Shown: positions 25,460 through 33,868 of the stretch, one piece after another | How positions within the stretch are numbered: the first letter of the stretch is position 1 | How the letters are laid out: each line of letters starts with the position of its first letter | Source: Arcuatula senhousia | Taxonomy: Eukaryota; Mollusca; Bivalvia; Mytilida; Mytilidae | Assembly: GCA_963971305.1 (NCBI GenBank) | Contig: CAXARO010001045.1 | Location: 1 to 64,000, forward strand | DNA length: 64,000 bases | Direction of reading: 5' to 3' | Notes under the pieces: generated by a model | Seen by the model: the letters and a program-made list of their open reading frames with translations, nothing else | Told to the model about the DNA's origin: nothing | Database searches by the model: none | Program-made: the position numbers and the translations under genes

Positions 25460-26871
25460 GTTATGCTCGAAATGTTTTGTTTACTTTCTGAACTTTAACA
25501 ACATGTATAGGAACACAGCATTAAATAATATTTTATTTAACCCAGTAAATACCAAATTTATAATCTATGGTTTTTGATAAACTCTATAATCATAAAACAT
25601 TGATTTATGTCCAATTTGCAGTGTTTTTTTAAAATTTATTTCAGAGTTGGATGTTACACATGTTAAAGAGGTGAAGTTTCCACCTGTTTTTAAAAAGAGG
25701 GGGAAACCAAAAGGCAGCCTTACAACTGTGATTGGTCTTCCAAAGAAAGGAAAAAGAACATCTAAAGTGCCCTTCTTAAAGCGGTCTTTAGACATAAAAG
25801 AAAATGGTATGTAACAAAGTTATGAAATTATAACATACACAAAGTATGTCTTACCTGTTGCCACCATCCCAAAACAAATTTAAAACTGGACATACACCTT
25901 ACGTGCTTAAAAGATCAGAGGTTAATTAAAGTCAAGGTTATATGACAGGTTACTGAAAAATATCTTACCACCAAGACTAATATGAAAATATTATATATAT
26001 AATATGAAAATGAATTGAGGATCACACTTCATTGTGGTATATGCAACCGTAACCCCAAGGGTCTTTATACTAAATATCATGTGCATAGCTGTTAAACTTT
26101 TCAAGTAATTAATTATCAATGATCAAACATTTTAATGCCATTGCTGCTGTGAAAAAGTATAATCTGTGTCTCACCTTTGGTGACTTTTGATATCATGCAT
26201 GTCAATGAAACAGTGCTTTGATGCTTTTTTTTTTGGGGGGGGGGTATTAGAAATTCTCAAGCAAAAAAATGAAATGCTTAATAAACTAGAATTTGAAAAG
26301 TATATTAATAAGACTAAAAATTTCAAATATAGTGTCAAATACATAACTTAGACTAAGCTTTCCCTGGGATAATGTTGAACTTTGAAGAACAAATGAAAAA
26401 TATAAAAAGAACAAATTAAAAACTGTGATCTATTGTCATTATGTAAGTGCTTAAAATTCAGTTTTTACTGACAACTTTGCCATTTATTTGTATATTATTA
26501 TATTTTCAGAAATTCTTGGATGGATTTTTAGTGTAAGTGATATACAGAAGGCAAAAGAAGGAGAGCTTATAGGACCTGATTTAGTATCAAGTTTAACTGC
26601 AGACACTCTGTCCTACCGATTGTTAGATGATGCTGTTGATATCAGAACAATTAAAAGATTCTTCAGTGAAGAAGGATGGACTTCCTTTCTTGCCATTTTA
26701 GAGGAGAAGGAGTCATTTAATGAAATTTTGTGTACTTTTTGTAACCATGTTAAAGATTGTAATGCCATGGGAGTATTTTGTGATGGTTGCCTTTTGTGGA
26801 GCCATTTGAAATGTGTTGTTCTCAAGGCAGTGCCAAAGACAAAGTATTGGTTTTGCAGATCCTGTAGATAA
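6418..26871 (+). CDS. Gene A: MULE-type transposase / ZSWIM3-like protein with SWIM and PHD zinc fingers (10 exons, frameshifted)
   Basis: Exons inferred from splice signals and phase: 6418-6668, 8322-8430, 8881-9112, 9676-11021, 22160-22270, 22897-23106, 23697-23762, 24841-25215, 25645-25806 and 26510-26871. Summed coding length is 3224 nt, one short of a multiple of three. All junction phases agree except for one apparent 1-nt loss inside exon 4. The product would be about 1074 residues if the frame were continuous. Domain order: FAR1/ZSWIM3-like DNA-binding N-terminus (about 1-120), MULE DDE domain, SWIM zinc finger with CxC-x9-CxH, a basic linker (KKRGKPKGS, similar to an AT-hook) and a C-terminal C4HC3 PHD finger. 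Presumed role: nuclear DNA-binding transposase, or a protein derived from one. Intron 4 (about 11.1 kb) contains gene B antisense. It could instead be a host ZSWIM-family gene. Family assignment is firm; activity is doubtful because of the frameshift. Confidence 0.8.
7385..7790. repeat. Interspersed repeat fragment in intron 1 (copy 2 at 30232-30637)
   Basis: Begins with an 'attcaaattcaaattcttta' motif and is GC-richer than its surroundings ('tcgaattggcccgcagcaga', 'agcgaccaattatg'). It resembles the 3' tails or SINE-like insertions common in mollusc introns. The short ORFs on both strands have no recognisable domain. Its exact class is not determined. Confidence 0.35.
8134..8282. repeat. Two direct copies of a 77-bp repeat (copy 2 at 30981-31129)
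   Basis: The phrase 'gcaaaat.aattgaaagttt' followed by 'ggttgtattactatggatg' and 'aaagtttcatgccat' occurs twice with period 77 (starting 8134 and 8211). It sits just 5' of exon 2 of gene A. Confidence 0.85.
8322..9112 (+). CDS. Gene A exons 2 and 3 (8322-8430, 8881-9112)
   Basis: Exon 2 follows 'gttgcag' and encodes 'TFRKECPSQIMVVISENG' ending 'VEEHNHENSQ'. This is the second half of the FAR1-type domain, in which a Cys and the HNH-spaced histidines are the usual zinc ligands. Exon 3 follows 'catttag' and encodes a basic helical linker ('IPNELAKETELLFKLQANKK', then 'SKKESLCDDFESLVGKL') before the transposase domain. Phases are 2-0-1 and match their neighbours. Base 8370 is G here and A in copy 2 (31217), a synonymous GAG/GAA change. 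Confidence 0.72.
8586..8640. repeat. Short mollusc-type repeat fragment ('gtgagtgagtgagttggtg')
   Basis: The phrase 'gagtgagtgagttggtgttt' plus 'tacgcccgtgcaacg' resembles a repeat end I recall as widespread in mollusc genomes. It is a fragment only, within intron 2 of gene A. The second copy is at 31433-31487. Confidence 0.4.
9676..11021 (+). CDS. Gene A exon 4: MULE DDE transposase domain and SWIM zinc finger (frameshift near 9715-9722)
   Basis: The open frame from 9737 shows the MULE signature: 'EILFIDATYKVN' (first catalytic Asp), 'AIMADKDFNERQYFAKTFP' (second Asp), 'LLVCHFHVLRTFRREI' (the FH motif) and 'NNRLESFNQKM' (third acidic residue). 'CTCIFRVSMGLPCQHIF' is a complete SWIM finger. 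The canonical acceptor 'tttatttctgcag' (9675) opens the frame 'SVVEILTDENNSVCF', which fits the family but is one base out of register with 'YQDQEMKDMF'. This implies a 1-nt loss in the T-run near 9718-9722. An acceptor at 9704/9705 would keep the frame but lacks a pyrimidine tract. The exon ends at GCAG|gtagg. Without splicing, the frame would stop at 11041. Confidence 0.85.
11335..12082. mobile_element. Non-autonomous DNA element with 12-bp ATACCCCGCCAC termini and four internal tandem repeats
   Basis: Left end ATACCCCGCCAC and right end GTGGCGGGGTAT are exact reverse complements. The left terminus is itself a hairpin (ATACCCCGCCAC-acgaa-GTGGCAGGGTAT). The interior is about four tandem ~155-bp units containing 'ccgaccaataacttga', 'gcacagctgtttagtacaat' and 'cgagataggccactttgaaa'. 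No coding potential. A second identical copy lies at 34182-34929 as part of the duplication. Confidence 0.85.
12589..13314 (-). CDS. Gene B exon 9: basic linker and DEDD exonuclease-like domain
   Basis: This terminal exon follows 'ttattattag' and reads 'VNQAANLSPGEFTMTISK', then a Lys/Arg-rich stretch (about residues 517-552, a plausible nuclear localisation or nucleic-acid-binding patch). The exonuclease fold follows: 'RVFFDLETTGLGKKSDIVQI' (motif I), 'ASKVTGITF' (conserved core turn) and 'LIGHNICNFDIPNISNKL' (motif II). After 'KGFIDTSLVP' the similarity to the family is lost and the frame ends 24 residues later, before any His-x(4)-Asp motif III. I found no convincing further exon downstream on this strand between 12588 and 12100. 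Confidence 0.82.
   Translation of the reverse strand, partial: VNQAANLSPGEFTMTISKMRNKKKEKRKERCRSKSYKTKRAKMKINRNKHERKHVVKEGLTYAPFMELDRDPTQLTQIPSPLRLDGTESRVFFDLETTGLGKKSDIVQISAQTNTDKKFNRYVVPRLDIQLEASKVTGITFSKATGRMYVHGKSVEPVPVEIALLDFINFLRDLNEPILIGHNICNFDIPNISNKLHEFKLYSTFCKALKGFIDTSLVPCMPSTPRMSSNRASPPTIKKMH
12589..21666 (-). CDS. Gene B: Mutator-like (Phantom/PF20700-type) transposase fused to a DEDD-type exonuclease, 9 exons, intact
   Basis: Exons in transcript order: 21666-21219, 18349-18162, 17616-17550, 16997-16782, 15838-15709, 15241-15050, 14594-14424, 13783-13699 and 13314-12589. Total 2223 nt, a multiple of three. All donors are GT, all acceptors AG, and every junction phase matches, giving 740 residues. 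Order: zinc ribbon (CCIC..CELC, about 98-130), 'GIGPMHIQNFLAECNLP', 'ASFDGGWQKRGSGW' (Asp218), a C-C-H-C knuckle followed by 'NWHGSSKAMEAD', 'VVHADNDAATSARLE' (Asp311), 'STQANESFNQL' (Glu457), then a basic stretch and an exonuclease-like domain with 'FFDLETTGL' (Asp593, Glu595) and 'IGHNICNFD' (Asp687). The DDE set appears complete. Exonuclease motif III (HxAxxD-like) is not present before the stop, so nuclease activity is uncertain. The start is the first in-frame ATG (21666). This is the best candidate for the enzyme that moves the element. Confidence 0.85.
13699..17616 (-). CDS. Gene B exons 3 to 8: DDE catalytic core of the Mutator-like transposase
   Basis: Six small exons. Exon 3 (17616-17550) holds 'VEASFDGGWQKRG', with the first catalytic Asp. 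Exon 4 (16997-16782) holds the CKTC..HDC zinc knuckle and 'NWHGSSKAMEAD', a signature of this family. Exon 5 (15838-15709) holds 'VVHADNDAATSARLE', the second Asp. Exon 6 (15241-15050) holds 'GKHDLCENADWCSFHED', the usual H..C..WC segment. Exon 7 (14594-14424) holds 'STQANESFNQLVSVKAPKS', the TQ-x2-NES motif with the third acidic residue. Exon 8 (13783-13699) holds 'LQNRVSAAVLQKNEGYGYLS'. Order and spacing are those expected of an active family member. Confidence 0.85.
15945..16032. repeat. ~88-bp hairpin (MITE-like palindrome); copy 2 at 38792-38879
   Basis: Arms beginning 'aatcttgagatcgattgagt' and ending 'actcaatctcaagatt' pair over most of their length, around a 'cccaaaggg' centre. A few mismatches and a small indel are visible. 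Lies in intron 4 of gene B, directly beside another repeat. Confidence 0.8.
16039..16556. repeat. Interspersed repeat with 'cgctcacctga' / 'tcaggtgagct' ends (copy 2 at 38886-39403)
   Basis: Begins 'agaggctccaaggagcctga', contains 'atcccttcaatggtttcaga', and ends 'gggtcaggtgagctaaaaa'. The end motifs are inverted relative to each other. The same family makes up much of the right flank (for example 59457-60160) and a fragment near 22345-22500. Confidence 0.75.
18162..21666 (-). CDS. Gene B exons 1 and 2 (21666-21219, 18349-18162): N-terminal zinc ribbon and conserved helix
   Basis: Exon 1 opens with ATG at 21666 ('MERERDTSGKFSSVKKKSSH'). It carries 'LYCCICKSPLHLSNT' and 'GLGGILLVRCELCN', a four-cysteine zinc ribbon typical of the N-terminus of Mutator-like transposase domains, and ends TTAG|gtaac in phase 1. 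Exon 2 continues 'GMVHTGIGPMHIQNFLAEC' and 'NLPSISDNTLRKKEKEL', which matches the 'G.G...L..F.A..N.P.....' pattern of the family. It ends AAG|gtaag in phase 0. The intron between them (18350-21218) contains the 18895-19975 repeat. Confidence 0.8.
18895..19975. repeat. Degenerate ATACGACCGC-family element (copy 2 at 41742-42822)
   Basis: Shares 'ccctgtacgttttaggccca' and 'cttttgggcccctaatttct' modules with 58031-59215, but the termini are degraded. Contains several ~150-bp submodules, each with 'gcatttg..gaccaggacaaaa'. Non-coding. Confidence 0.6.
21690..21870 (-). promoter_or_regulatory. Probable promoter and 5' UTR of gene B, CpG-rich
   Basis: More than a dozen CpG dinucleotides ('cgatcggggttcgtcgaaag', 'ttaccgccaaacgcgatta') cluster in a window that is otherwise AT-rich and CpG-poor, directly upstream of the gene B start codon. 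No TATA box or other named site stands out. Retained intact in copy 2. Confidence 0.5.
22160..25806 (+). CDS. Gene A exons 5 to 9: linker, acidic helical region and basic AT-hook-like segment
   Basis: Five exons, each phase 1 on both sides: 22160-22270, 22897-23106, 23697-23762, 24841-25215 and 25645-25806. The first encodes a polar linker ('KDKEVQPDKPTTSTSG'). The second is an acidic helical stretch ('IGKIEEDEVEVTVEELLPHA') followed by 'SKAKEFFTSDGWLTVEST'. The fourth is a predicted helical region rich in Lys and Glu. The fifth has 'FKKRGKPKGSLTTVIGLPKK', a basic segment conserved (from memory) in PHD-containing ZSWIM-like proteins of molluscs. The acceptor of exon 8 could lie earlier (24763), but 24840 with a pyrimidine-rich tract is preferred. 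Confidence 0.7.
22345..22500. repeat. Fragment of the 'aggtgagcgattcagg' repeat family (copy 2 at 45192-45347)
   Basis: 'aggtgagcgattcagggtcc' plus 'gggagcctcttgtttc' is the inverse of the 16039-type repeat start. It lies in the intron between gene A exons 5 and 6. Confidence 0.6.
23894..24571. repeat. ATACGACCGC-family element in gene A intron 7 (copy 2 at 46741-47418)
   Basis: Starts 'tttttatacgactgcaaaaa' and ends with 'gttgcagttgtatcatgctg' and 'cgctcagggaagctttttta', which is the inverse of the left end seen at 58031. Contains repeated 'gattttgggggtc' and 'aggggcccaaaaggg' modules. Non-coding. Confidence 0.65.
25421..25460. repeat. Poly-T / poly-G tract, length differs between copies
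   Basis: About 11 T followed by 20 G here. The second copy (48268-48307) has 21 G. This single-base difference shifts the copy offset from 22,847 to 22,848. It is an error-prone homopolymer, so the difference may not be biological. Confidence 0.9.
26510..26871 (+). CDS. Gene A exon 10: C-terminal PHD finger
   Basis: Follows 'tattttcag' and encodes 'EILGWIFSVSDIQKAKEGEL', 'DAVDIRTIKRFFSEEGWTSF' and then a complete C4HC3 PHD finger: CTFC, CDGC, H (in 'LWSHLKC'), C and a final CRSC just before the TAA stop. PHD fingers usually read histone H3 tails, so this could bias where the protein binds chromatin (inference). Terminal Cys-Arg then stop is typical of this family. Copy 2 is at 49358-49719. 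Confidence 0.85.
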
Positions 26872-29504
26872 TGTTTTATGTTTTATATTGTTTTTGTCTC
26901 GCCTGCCATTTTAGTCATTGAAGGCGAGACATAGGTATTACTTTACGGCGGCGACGACAGCGACAGCGTAAACTATTTTTGTAAGACTTTTGTGGAAAAT
27001 GAATTCCAAGAAAGGTATAATATCTAGGCATCTGATATTTGGTATACAGACAGTTGGGGTTATGGTCTACGCAACTGGCACCATGCCGTTTGACCCTCAT
27101 CCCAATTTCATGGTTCAGCGACTCTGTGAACTTAGATGTTTTTTGGGGCCAAAAAAACCCTTTTTAAGACTTTTAAGAAAATGAATTAAGTGAAAAGTAT
27201 AATTGCTAGGCATCTCATAGCTGGTATACAGACACTTTGGGTCAAGGTCTATGCAACTGGCGCCACGCTGTTTGACCCTCACTCCATTTTCATGGTACAG
27301 TGACTCTGTGGACTTAGATGATTTTTGGGGCCAAAAAAACTCTTTGTAATATTTTAGTGGAAAATGAATTAAATGTAAAGTATAACAGCTAGGCATCTGA
27401 AATCTGGTATACAGACACCTGGAGTTATGGTCTATGCAACTAAAACCATGTCCTGTGACCTCGACACAATTTTCATGGTTCAGTGACTCTATGGACTTAG
27501 ATGATTTTTGGAACAATTAAAACTTTTGTGGAAAATAAAATAAAGTTAAAAGTATAATAGCTAGGCATCTTATATTTGGTATACAGACATTTGAGGTTTC
27601 GGTCTACACAACTGACACCACGTTATATTATGTGACCATAACCCCATTTTTACGGTTTAGTGACTTTGTGAACTTAGATGATTTTTGGGTGGAAAATGAG
27701 TTAAGTGAAAAGTATAATATTATAGCTAGGCATCTGATATTTGGGGATTATGGTATACTTAAATGACATTACCATGTAACGTGACTTTGACCCATTTTCA
27801 TGGTTGAATGACTTGGTGAATGTTAGTCTTTTTTCATTGTTTCTCAATAACCATGGTATCTAGAACACATTTCAGACATTTTTGTGATGGTTAAATGGAA
27901 TTCTGTCACCTGTCACATGACCTTGACCTTAACTTTTCTGAAGGCCCAGGTAGACATTTAATAAGTTCTGTGATGGTGCCTACAGGCGAGACATACATGT
28001 ACTTTAGTGTCAACTCTTGTAATTTATATGATAGCAAAAAATCCCATGTCCTTTGCTATGTTCACATTTTGATATCTGAGGAATAACAATATAAGTCGTT
28101 GTTAATGAAATTTTATTAGGATAATATGCATCAGTGCTAGACTGTTACAGTTGTATCCCATCTTTTGACCTTGATTTGAGTTTTACCTTGAGAGACTTAA
28201 TAGTTTTCATATGTATTTTTAGAAATGTTAGTTTTATAGCTTGTTGATTTTTTCTTAATAGTTTTTGTCTCGTTGTGAAGCAGAGCAGGACATAGGTGTT
28301 ACTATATCAGAGATGTACTTAAGTGTTACCCGTTAACTCTTGTATATTAAATGAATGTTGTGGGGGAAATAACAAGGAATTTAAATTTTGATGATGCCAC
28401 CAGGCAAGGTATATACTTAAGGGTTAACTCGTTTGTAGAAATGAGTTGGTTCTAAATCTTTGATTAATATTAGGTTTTATCTGAGTGTAATATTACTAGT
28501 AGACAAATGTCTTTTTTTAAATATTAAGAACAGTCAGGCCATCTTTGGTTTGTAGAAATGTTTCTAGTTTTTTTGTTTGTATATAGATTTGTAGATGACC
28601 TATTTAGACTTTTCATGTTTATACTGTTAATGTAATTTAGCATTGCGCTATAAATTATAGAATATCTGATATTAAATGTTTTATGAAAACCTTAAGTTGT
28701 AAATTTATTTAGTGATTGTAGACCTATTACAGAATCTGAGCAATTGTGAAAAACTAGTTGAAACTCAACATAAGTTTGTTAGTCTATTACCATAAAATAT
28801 ACTTAATCTGTAAAGTTCATCATTCTGTGTCACCAGTCTTATTGTACAAAGTTTATTGGGGTATATTTAGGAGTAACCCTATCTTTTTTTGTCTGTTCAG
28901 CTACATTTGTATGTCACATGCGCAACTGCCATATAGCACTTGATGAAACTTTTAATATAAAGGTGGTACATAATATTGAGTTGTCATTATAAAATTTCAT
29001 TGCTTTCACATATTCTTGGGAGATAAAGGGACTATAGATTTTTTCAATTTTGTACACACTACTTCTCCTGATATAATAAACCACTCAATTGTCTTTAATG
29101 AAGCATTTCATGAAGACAGGAAATTTTATAGAGTGCTTGACAGATTTTGATGAAACTTTACATGAAGGAAGTTCAAGTAGATGTGCATGAAAATTGTCAT
29201 TGCTCTCGGATATTCAGGGGAGATAATTGGACTTAACAGAATTTAATGAAAATTTACATGAAGCATAATTTTCTTTTCTCTCAGATATCATTTAGGGGGG
29301 ACAGGGTCCAATATGCAGGGGGGGGGTGGTGTCCATCCTTTATTTTATCCAGTTGGCTCATAGTATTACTTGTTTAAATAAAAAGCTTTCTAGGCAATAC
29401 TTTTTCAGCTTTTGTGTGTTGAACTGGTGTAACTCTTTGAAAATATGTTAAAGGTGTAATGCTAACAGGACAATTGTGCAGTGTACAACATAGTTTCAAA
29501 TTTT
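26872..29504. other. Region between gene A stop and right terminal array, non-coding
   Basis: Contains the GTCTCGCC-ended repeat (26892-27996), a second, weaker 'ttttgtctcgttgtgaagca' copy near 28264, AT-rich sequence, and two G-runs (29295 and 29319). No supported ORF. The G-run at 29319 is one base longer than in copy 2. Presumably holds the 3' UTR of gene A. I did not identify a decisive polyadenylation site. Confidence 0.6.
26892..27996. mobile_element. Non-autonomous element with GTCTCGCC / GGCGAGAC ends and ~190-bp internal tandem units (copy 2 at 49740-50844)
   Basis: Begins 'ttttgtctcgcctgccattt' with 'aaggcgagacataggtatta' close behind, and ends 'ctacaggcgagacatacatg'. The interior has four to five diverged units with 'agctaggcatctgatatttg', 'gtatacagaca' and 'catggttcagtgactctgtg'. 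A second, inverted member of the family is at 57192-59456. Confidence 0.75.
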
Positions 29505-29957
29505 ATTAAAAAAAAAGGAATATACTGACAGGACAAACAAAAACATGCAAATATTTTCAGGACAAATAACAAAAAAATGCTATGTGACAGGATAGCTTAA
29601 CAAATAGATAAAAGATTCTACTTGACCAATTATAGCCGGACAAATAGATAAAAAATTCTATTTGACCGGATAGCCGCACAAATAGATAAAAAATTCTATT
29701 TGACCGGATAGCCGGACAAACAGATAAAAAATTCTATTTGACTGGATAGCCGCACAAATAGATGAAAAATTCTATTTGACCGGATAGCCGGACAAACAGA
29801 TAAAAATTCTATTTGACCGGTAGCCGGACAAATAGACAAAAAATTCTATTTGACCGGATAGCCGGACAAACAGATAAAAAATTCTATTTGACCGGATAGC
29901 CAGACAAATAGACAAAAAATTCTATTTGACCGGATAGCCGGACAAATAGACACTGCC
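29505..29957. repeat. Right terminal array of ~39-bp palindromic units (copy 1, internal)
   Basis: About nine to ten tandem units of the form CTATTTGACCGG-ATAG-CCGGACAAATAG plus an 'acaaaaaatt' or 'ataaaaaatt' spacer. Each unit is itself an inverted repeat. Units are nearly identical at the outer end and degenerate inward ('tgctatgtgacaggatagct' near 29580). The array ends CAAATAGACACTGCC at 29957 and is joined directly to position 29958, which is the equivalent of 7111. Confidence 0.9.
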
Positions 29958-32522
29958 TTATTTCTTCCCCCATGAAATATCTTCCTAAGTCATTATTAAA
30001 TGCATTATTTACGGAATAAAGCTGGATATTATTTAATAATATGTCAAATCATGTAGTTATGAAATATTATCCATAAAATATTGTCCCCTTAAAACCCAGT
30101 ACGGACCTGGAAGAAATATCACAGGTTATTGAATATCACACCCGGAAGAAATTATCTCTTACACATACATGTAAAGCAGTAACTGCACGATGCAGAACTT
30201 GCCATACCCAGTGCAAATGGACCAAATTATCCCGTACGAAATTCAAATTCAAATTCTTTATTTAAACCAATTATGGTGCCTAGATGGACAGATCAATTAC
30301 AATATAAACATTCATAACATAATATACGGGTCTGGGTGTCGAATTGGCCCGCAGCAGAGACTAGCTTGTCGTGAGAGGTGTCTAAGGGTCTTGGGATTCT
30401 GACGTTTGGTCAGTGCTCAGTCCACAGAGCGACCAATTATGTACCCTAGACGCTGAATAGGGTACGTACTAACGTAGCCCTCATCTGCAGGGGTTGTCAG
30501 GTCTATATAATACGGAAACCCTGACCACTGACCATAGTGGGCCGTCTTATGAGTATATATGAAGGTAGGGTGGTAAAGGAGGGATCCAAACACGAAAACA
30601 CATGCTGAAAAATGTTGAAAACAAAGCACGGGCTATTAATTAACATCACCTATTAAATGCGAAATGAATTTGAATAATTGTGACATTCAATCAAATTCTT
30701 CTGATTTTTCAAAGCTTATGAGAATATCAACTGCATGATTTCAACATATTCAAGATATAATTTTAAGCAAAAAAAAAATGATCAAGCAAGAGAAATAGGC
30801 CATCCAACACGAAACTCGGGTCTAAAATACAGGCAAAAACAGAGCATGTACATGATGTACGACTATGTCAACTCAAAAACACAAGAAATAAAAATCAAAT
30901 TCACAAAAACACAGAAAATAAAAATGTAGGAAACCTTGCACCAAAATAAACATTTACCACCCCCTGAAGGAAAAGATTTGGCAAAATAAATTGAAAGTTT
31001 CATGTTTTCATGGTTGTATTACTATGGATGTAAAAATAAAGTTTCATGCCATATTTTGCAAAATGAATTGAAAGTTTCATGTTTTAATGGTTGTATTACT
31101 ATGGATGTAAAAATAAAGTTTCATGCCATTGTATGAAAATGACAGGTCCTTTACATTTACTGTTGCAGCACATTTAGAAAAGAATGTCCATCTCAAATCA
31201 TGGTTGTCATCTCAGAAAACGGATTGTCCTTTGAAGTCAAGAGCATAGTTGAGGAACATAATCATGAGAATTCACAGGTTGGCATTTAAATCATTTTAGA
31301 GAAAATTTAAAAAAGCAAGGAGAATCAATGTGACATACATTGTATAAGAATATCAAGAGTACAAAATGAATAAAACAGCACAAAAATATTATAAATTCAA
31401 ACTTAAAATCAATCTACATACATGCATGAACGTGAGTGAGTGAGTTGGTGTTTTACGCCCGTGCAACGCTATATACATGTATAGGTACAGGCGATGCATG
31501 AACATGAAGATAAAAAATCAGTGTTTGATAGATTTTTGTAGAACTTGCAAATTTTAAATTACAAAATATACATACATGTACTGTTACACTTTGTACATGT
31601 TGTGTAACTGTAAGATTTAAGTCTGTTGCTAACAATCACATGCAAATGCGCTTCCAGTTTTTCATAATTTGATATTTTTAAAACTTTCAAACAATTAACA
31701 TCTTTTTTTATTATTTTATACATTTAGATTCTGTTTCAACATCTACCAAAAGAAAGAAGGATACCAAATGAATTGGCCAAGGAAACTGAGTTACTATTTA
31801 AGTTGCAGGCTAACAAGAAATTGATGCGAGACCATTTAGAAGCCAAAACAGGGAAAAAGATTATACTCAAAGATCTTAGTAATCTAAAATCCTGCAGTAA
31901 GAAAGAAAGCTTGTGTGACGACTTTGAAAGCTTGGTTGGAAAACTAGCAGGACCCAAAGGTATTAACATGATTAATAATTTCTGCATATGTCAGGTCCAT
32001 ACATATCTGGTCCAGAACATGTACACTGTACATTGTAAACATGAAATAAATGAAGATGAGATCTATTCATATAACTAATAAAAGGTTTTTGATTTGAATA
32101 TATGTAACCATAAAACCCAATAATTATACCCCACACACCAAGTTGCTGAGGATTTATTAATCTTTTTGACTGGAACATCAGTCTGTCAGTCTATAATAAA
32201 AGTTTGTAGATGTAGGTCTATCTGACACTATTGGACAGAATTTATCGAAATTCTGTATGCAAAAAAAAAACACCATAAATAGTTGCGCAAATTACCACAG
32301 AATTTTTATCTACTATTCCTATTTTCTTGAAGGATAGTCCGAAAGGATTATGCTCTTTTGGCTTTAGCTAATTGTAATTGTCTTAGTGGTACGTGAAAGC
32401 TGATTTCCATTTACCTTTTTTTCAGGTTTTTTGAGTGAAAATAAAAATGTAAATTACCGGTACCTACTCATACACATTGTGCATATCAAATTATGTTTAC
32501 AAAATAACTTTTATTTCTGCAG

Positions 32523-33868
32523 GGTCTGTTGTAGAAATATTAACAGATGAGAACAACAGTGTCTGTTTTACCAAGACCAAGAAATGAAAGACATGTTTGC
32601 AGCCTATCCAGAAATTCTCTTCATAGATGCAACATATAAAGTTAATAACTTAAGAATGCCTTTGTATGTTTTAATGGTGGAAGATAGCTGTGGACAGAGT
32701 GAGGTTGTTGGAATTTGTTTGACTTCAACAGAAGATCAACTAACCATTAGTTCTATGGCAGAGCTGTTTAAAAAAAATAACGAAGCATATGAAAGAACAA
32801 AGGCAATAATGGCAGACAAAGACTTTAATGAGAGGCAGTACTTTGCTAAGACTTTTCCAAATGCAAAACTTCTAGTTTGCCATTTTCATGTACTAAGAAC
32901 TTTCAGAAGGGAAATAACAACTGAAAAGTTGGGAATAACTTCATCTGAAAGACAAACTGCATTAGAGCTTTTGGAGAAATTAACTTACAGTTGTTCTGAA
33001 GAGGAGTACCAGTTAATTTATAGTTCAATCAAAAGCTCGTGCCCATCTCAGGTTGTCGACTATATAAGCAACAATTGGAACCATATCAGAAATGAATGGG
33101 TTTTTGGGCTAAAGATGGCAGAGGGAACATACCTGAATAACACTAATAATAGACTTGAATCTTTCAACCAAAAGATGAAATCTGTTGTTATGATAAATTC
33201 AAGTATGTCAGCATTTTTTGATGGTTTCCTTTCACTAATGAGAACAATCAGAAATGAACGTGACCACAAAGGCATTGTTGGAATTCAAAAAATAAGAACC
33301 AACCCATTTACTCCAGGTTCTCCAGAACAGTTGTACTCGAGATTTCTCACAGAGTATGCAGCAAAACTGGTCATTGATCACATTAAAAGATCAAAGAAAC
33401 TGACATTGCAAAAGGATGGAGATGAAACATATGTAATGTGCAGATCCATAAAATTACCTTTGAGTTCAGACAACTGCACATGCATATTTAGGGTCTCAAT
33501 GGGATTGCCATGCCAGCATATTTTTGCTGCAAGAATTGACAATGGCATGGATTTATTTGACCATGAACTTTGTAATGAAAGATGGACAATGGCATTCTAT
33601 AAAAAGAAAATGAGAGGCAATGTTGAAGATGACACAGAAGCAAACAAAACTTTATTGAATGTAGAGGTAATGGAAGACAAAAGAACAATTCTGTCAGAAC
33701 ATCAGAAATACAGAAAAGCTGTTTCTATCACTAATCAGCTGGCTTCCTTGGTTGCTGAAAGTAGCATGAGGGAATTTGGTTCAAGGTTAGAAGTTTTGAA
33801 AAGCTTGGTTGATGTTTGGACAAAAAATGGAACAGCAACACTACATCTGTATGAAGATCAGTTGGCAG
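32523..33868 (+). pseudogene. Gene A copy 2, exon 4 (MULE DDE and SWIM)
   Basis: Identical to 9676-11021, including the frameshift and the complete DDE and SWIM motifs in the downstream frame (open from 32584). Confidence 0.85.

Larger units (their letters stand above)
7111..29957. repeat. Tandem duplication unit 1 (22,847 bp)
   Basis: Every base I compared matches 29958-52804 at a constant offset of 22,847. The offset shifts by one only between the two poly-G tracts. The unit starts in intron 1 of gene A at 'ttatttcttccc' and ends at the last base of the element's right terminal repeat. Position 7110 (t) differs from 29957 (c), which fixes the left breakpoint. The shared sequence ends with at most one extra base (t) at the right. 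Confidence 0.95.

Noticed and set aside
26915..27516. Repetitive ORFs on the minus strand with 'DHNPNCLYTKYQMP' phrases
   Set aside because: They arise from read-through of the tandem units in the GTCTCGCC element. Similar phrases recur at 59238 for the same reason.
29580..29957. Regular array of ~39-bp units resembling a CRISPR array
   Set aside because: The units are contiguous palindromes with no unique spacers, the genome is eukaryotic, and the array matches the opposite end of the transposon. It is a terminal repeat array.
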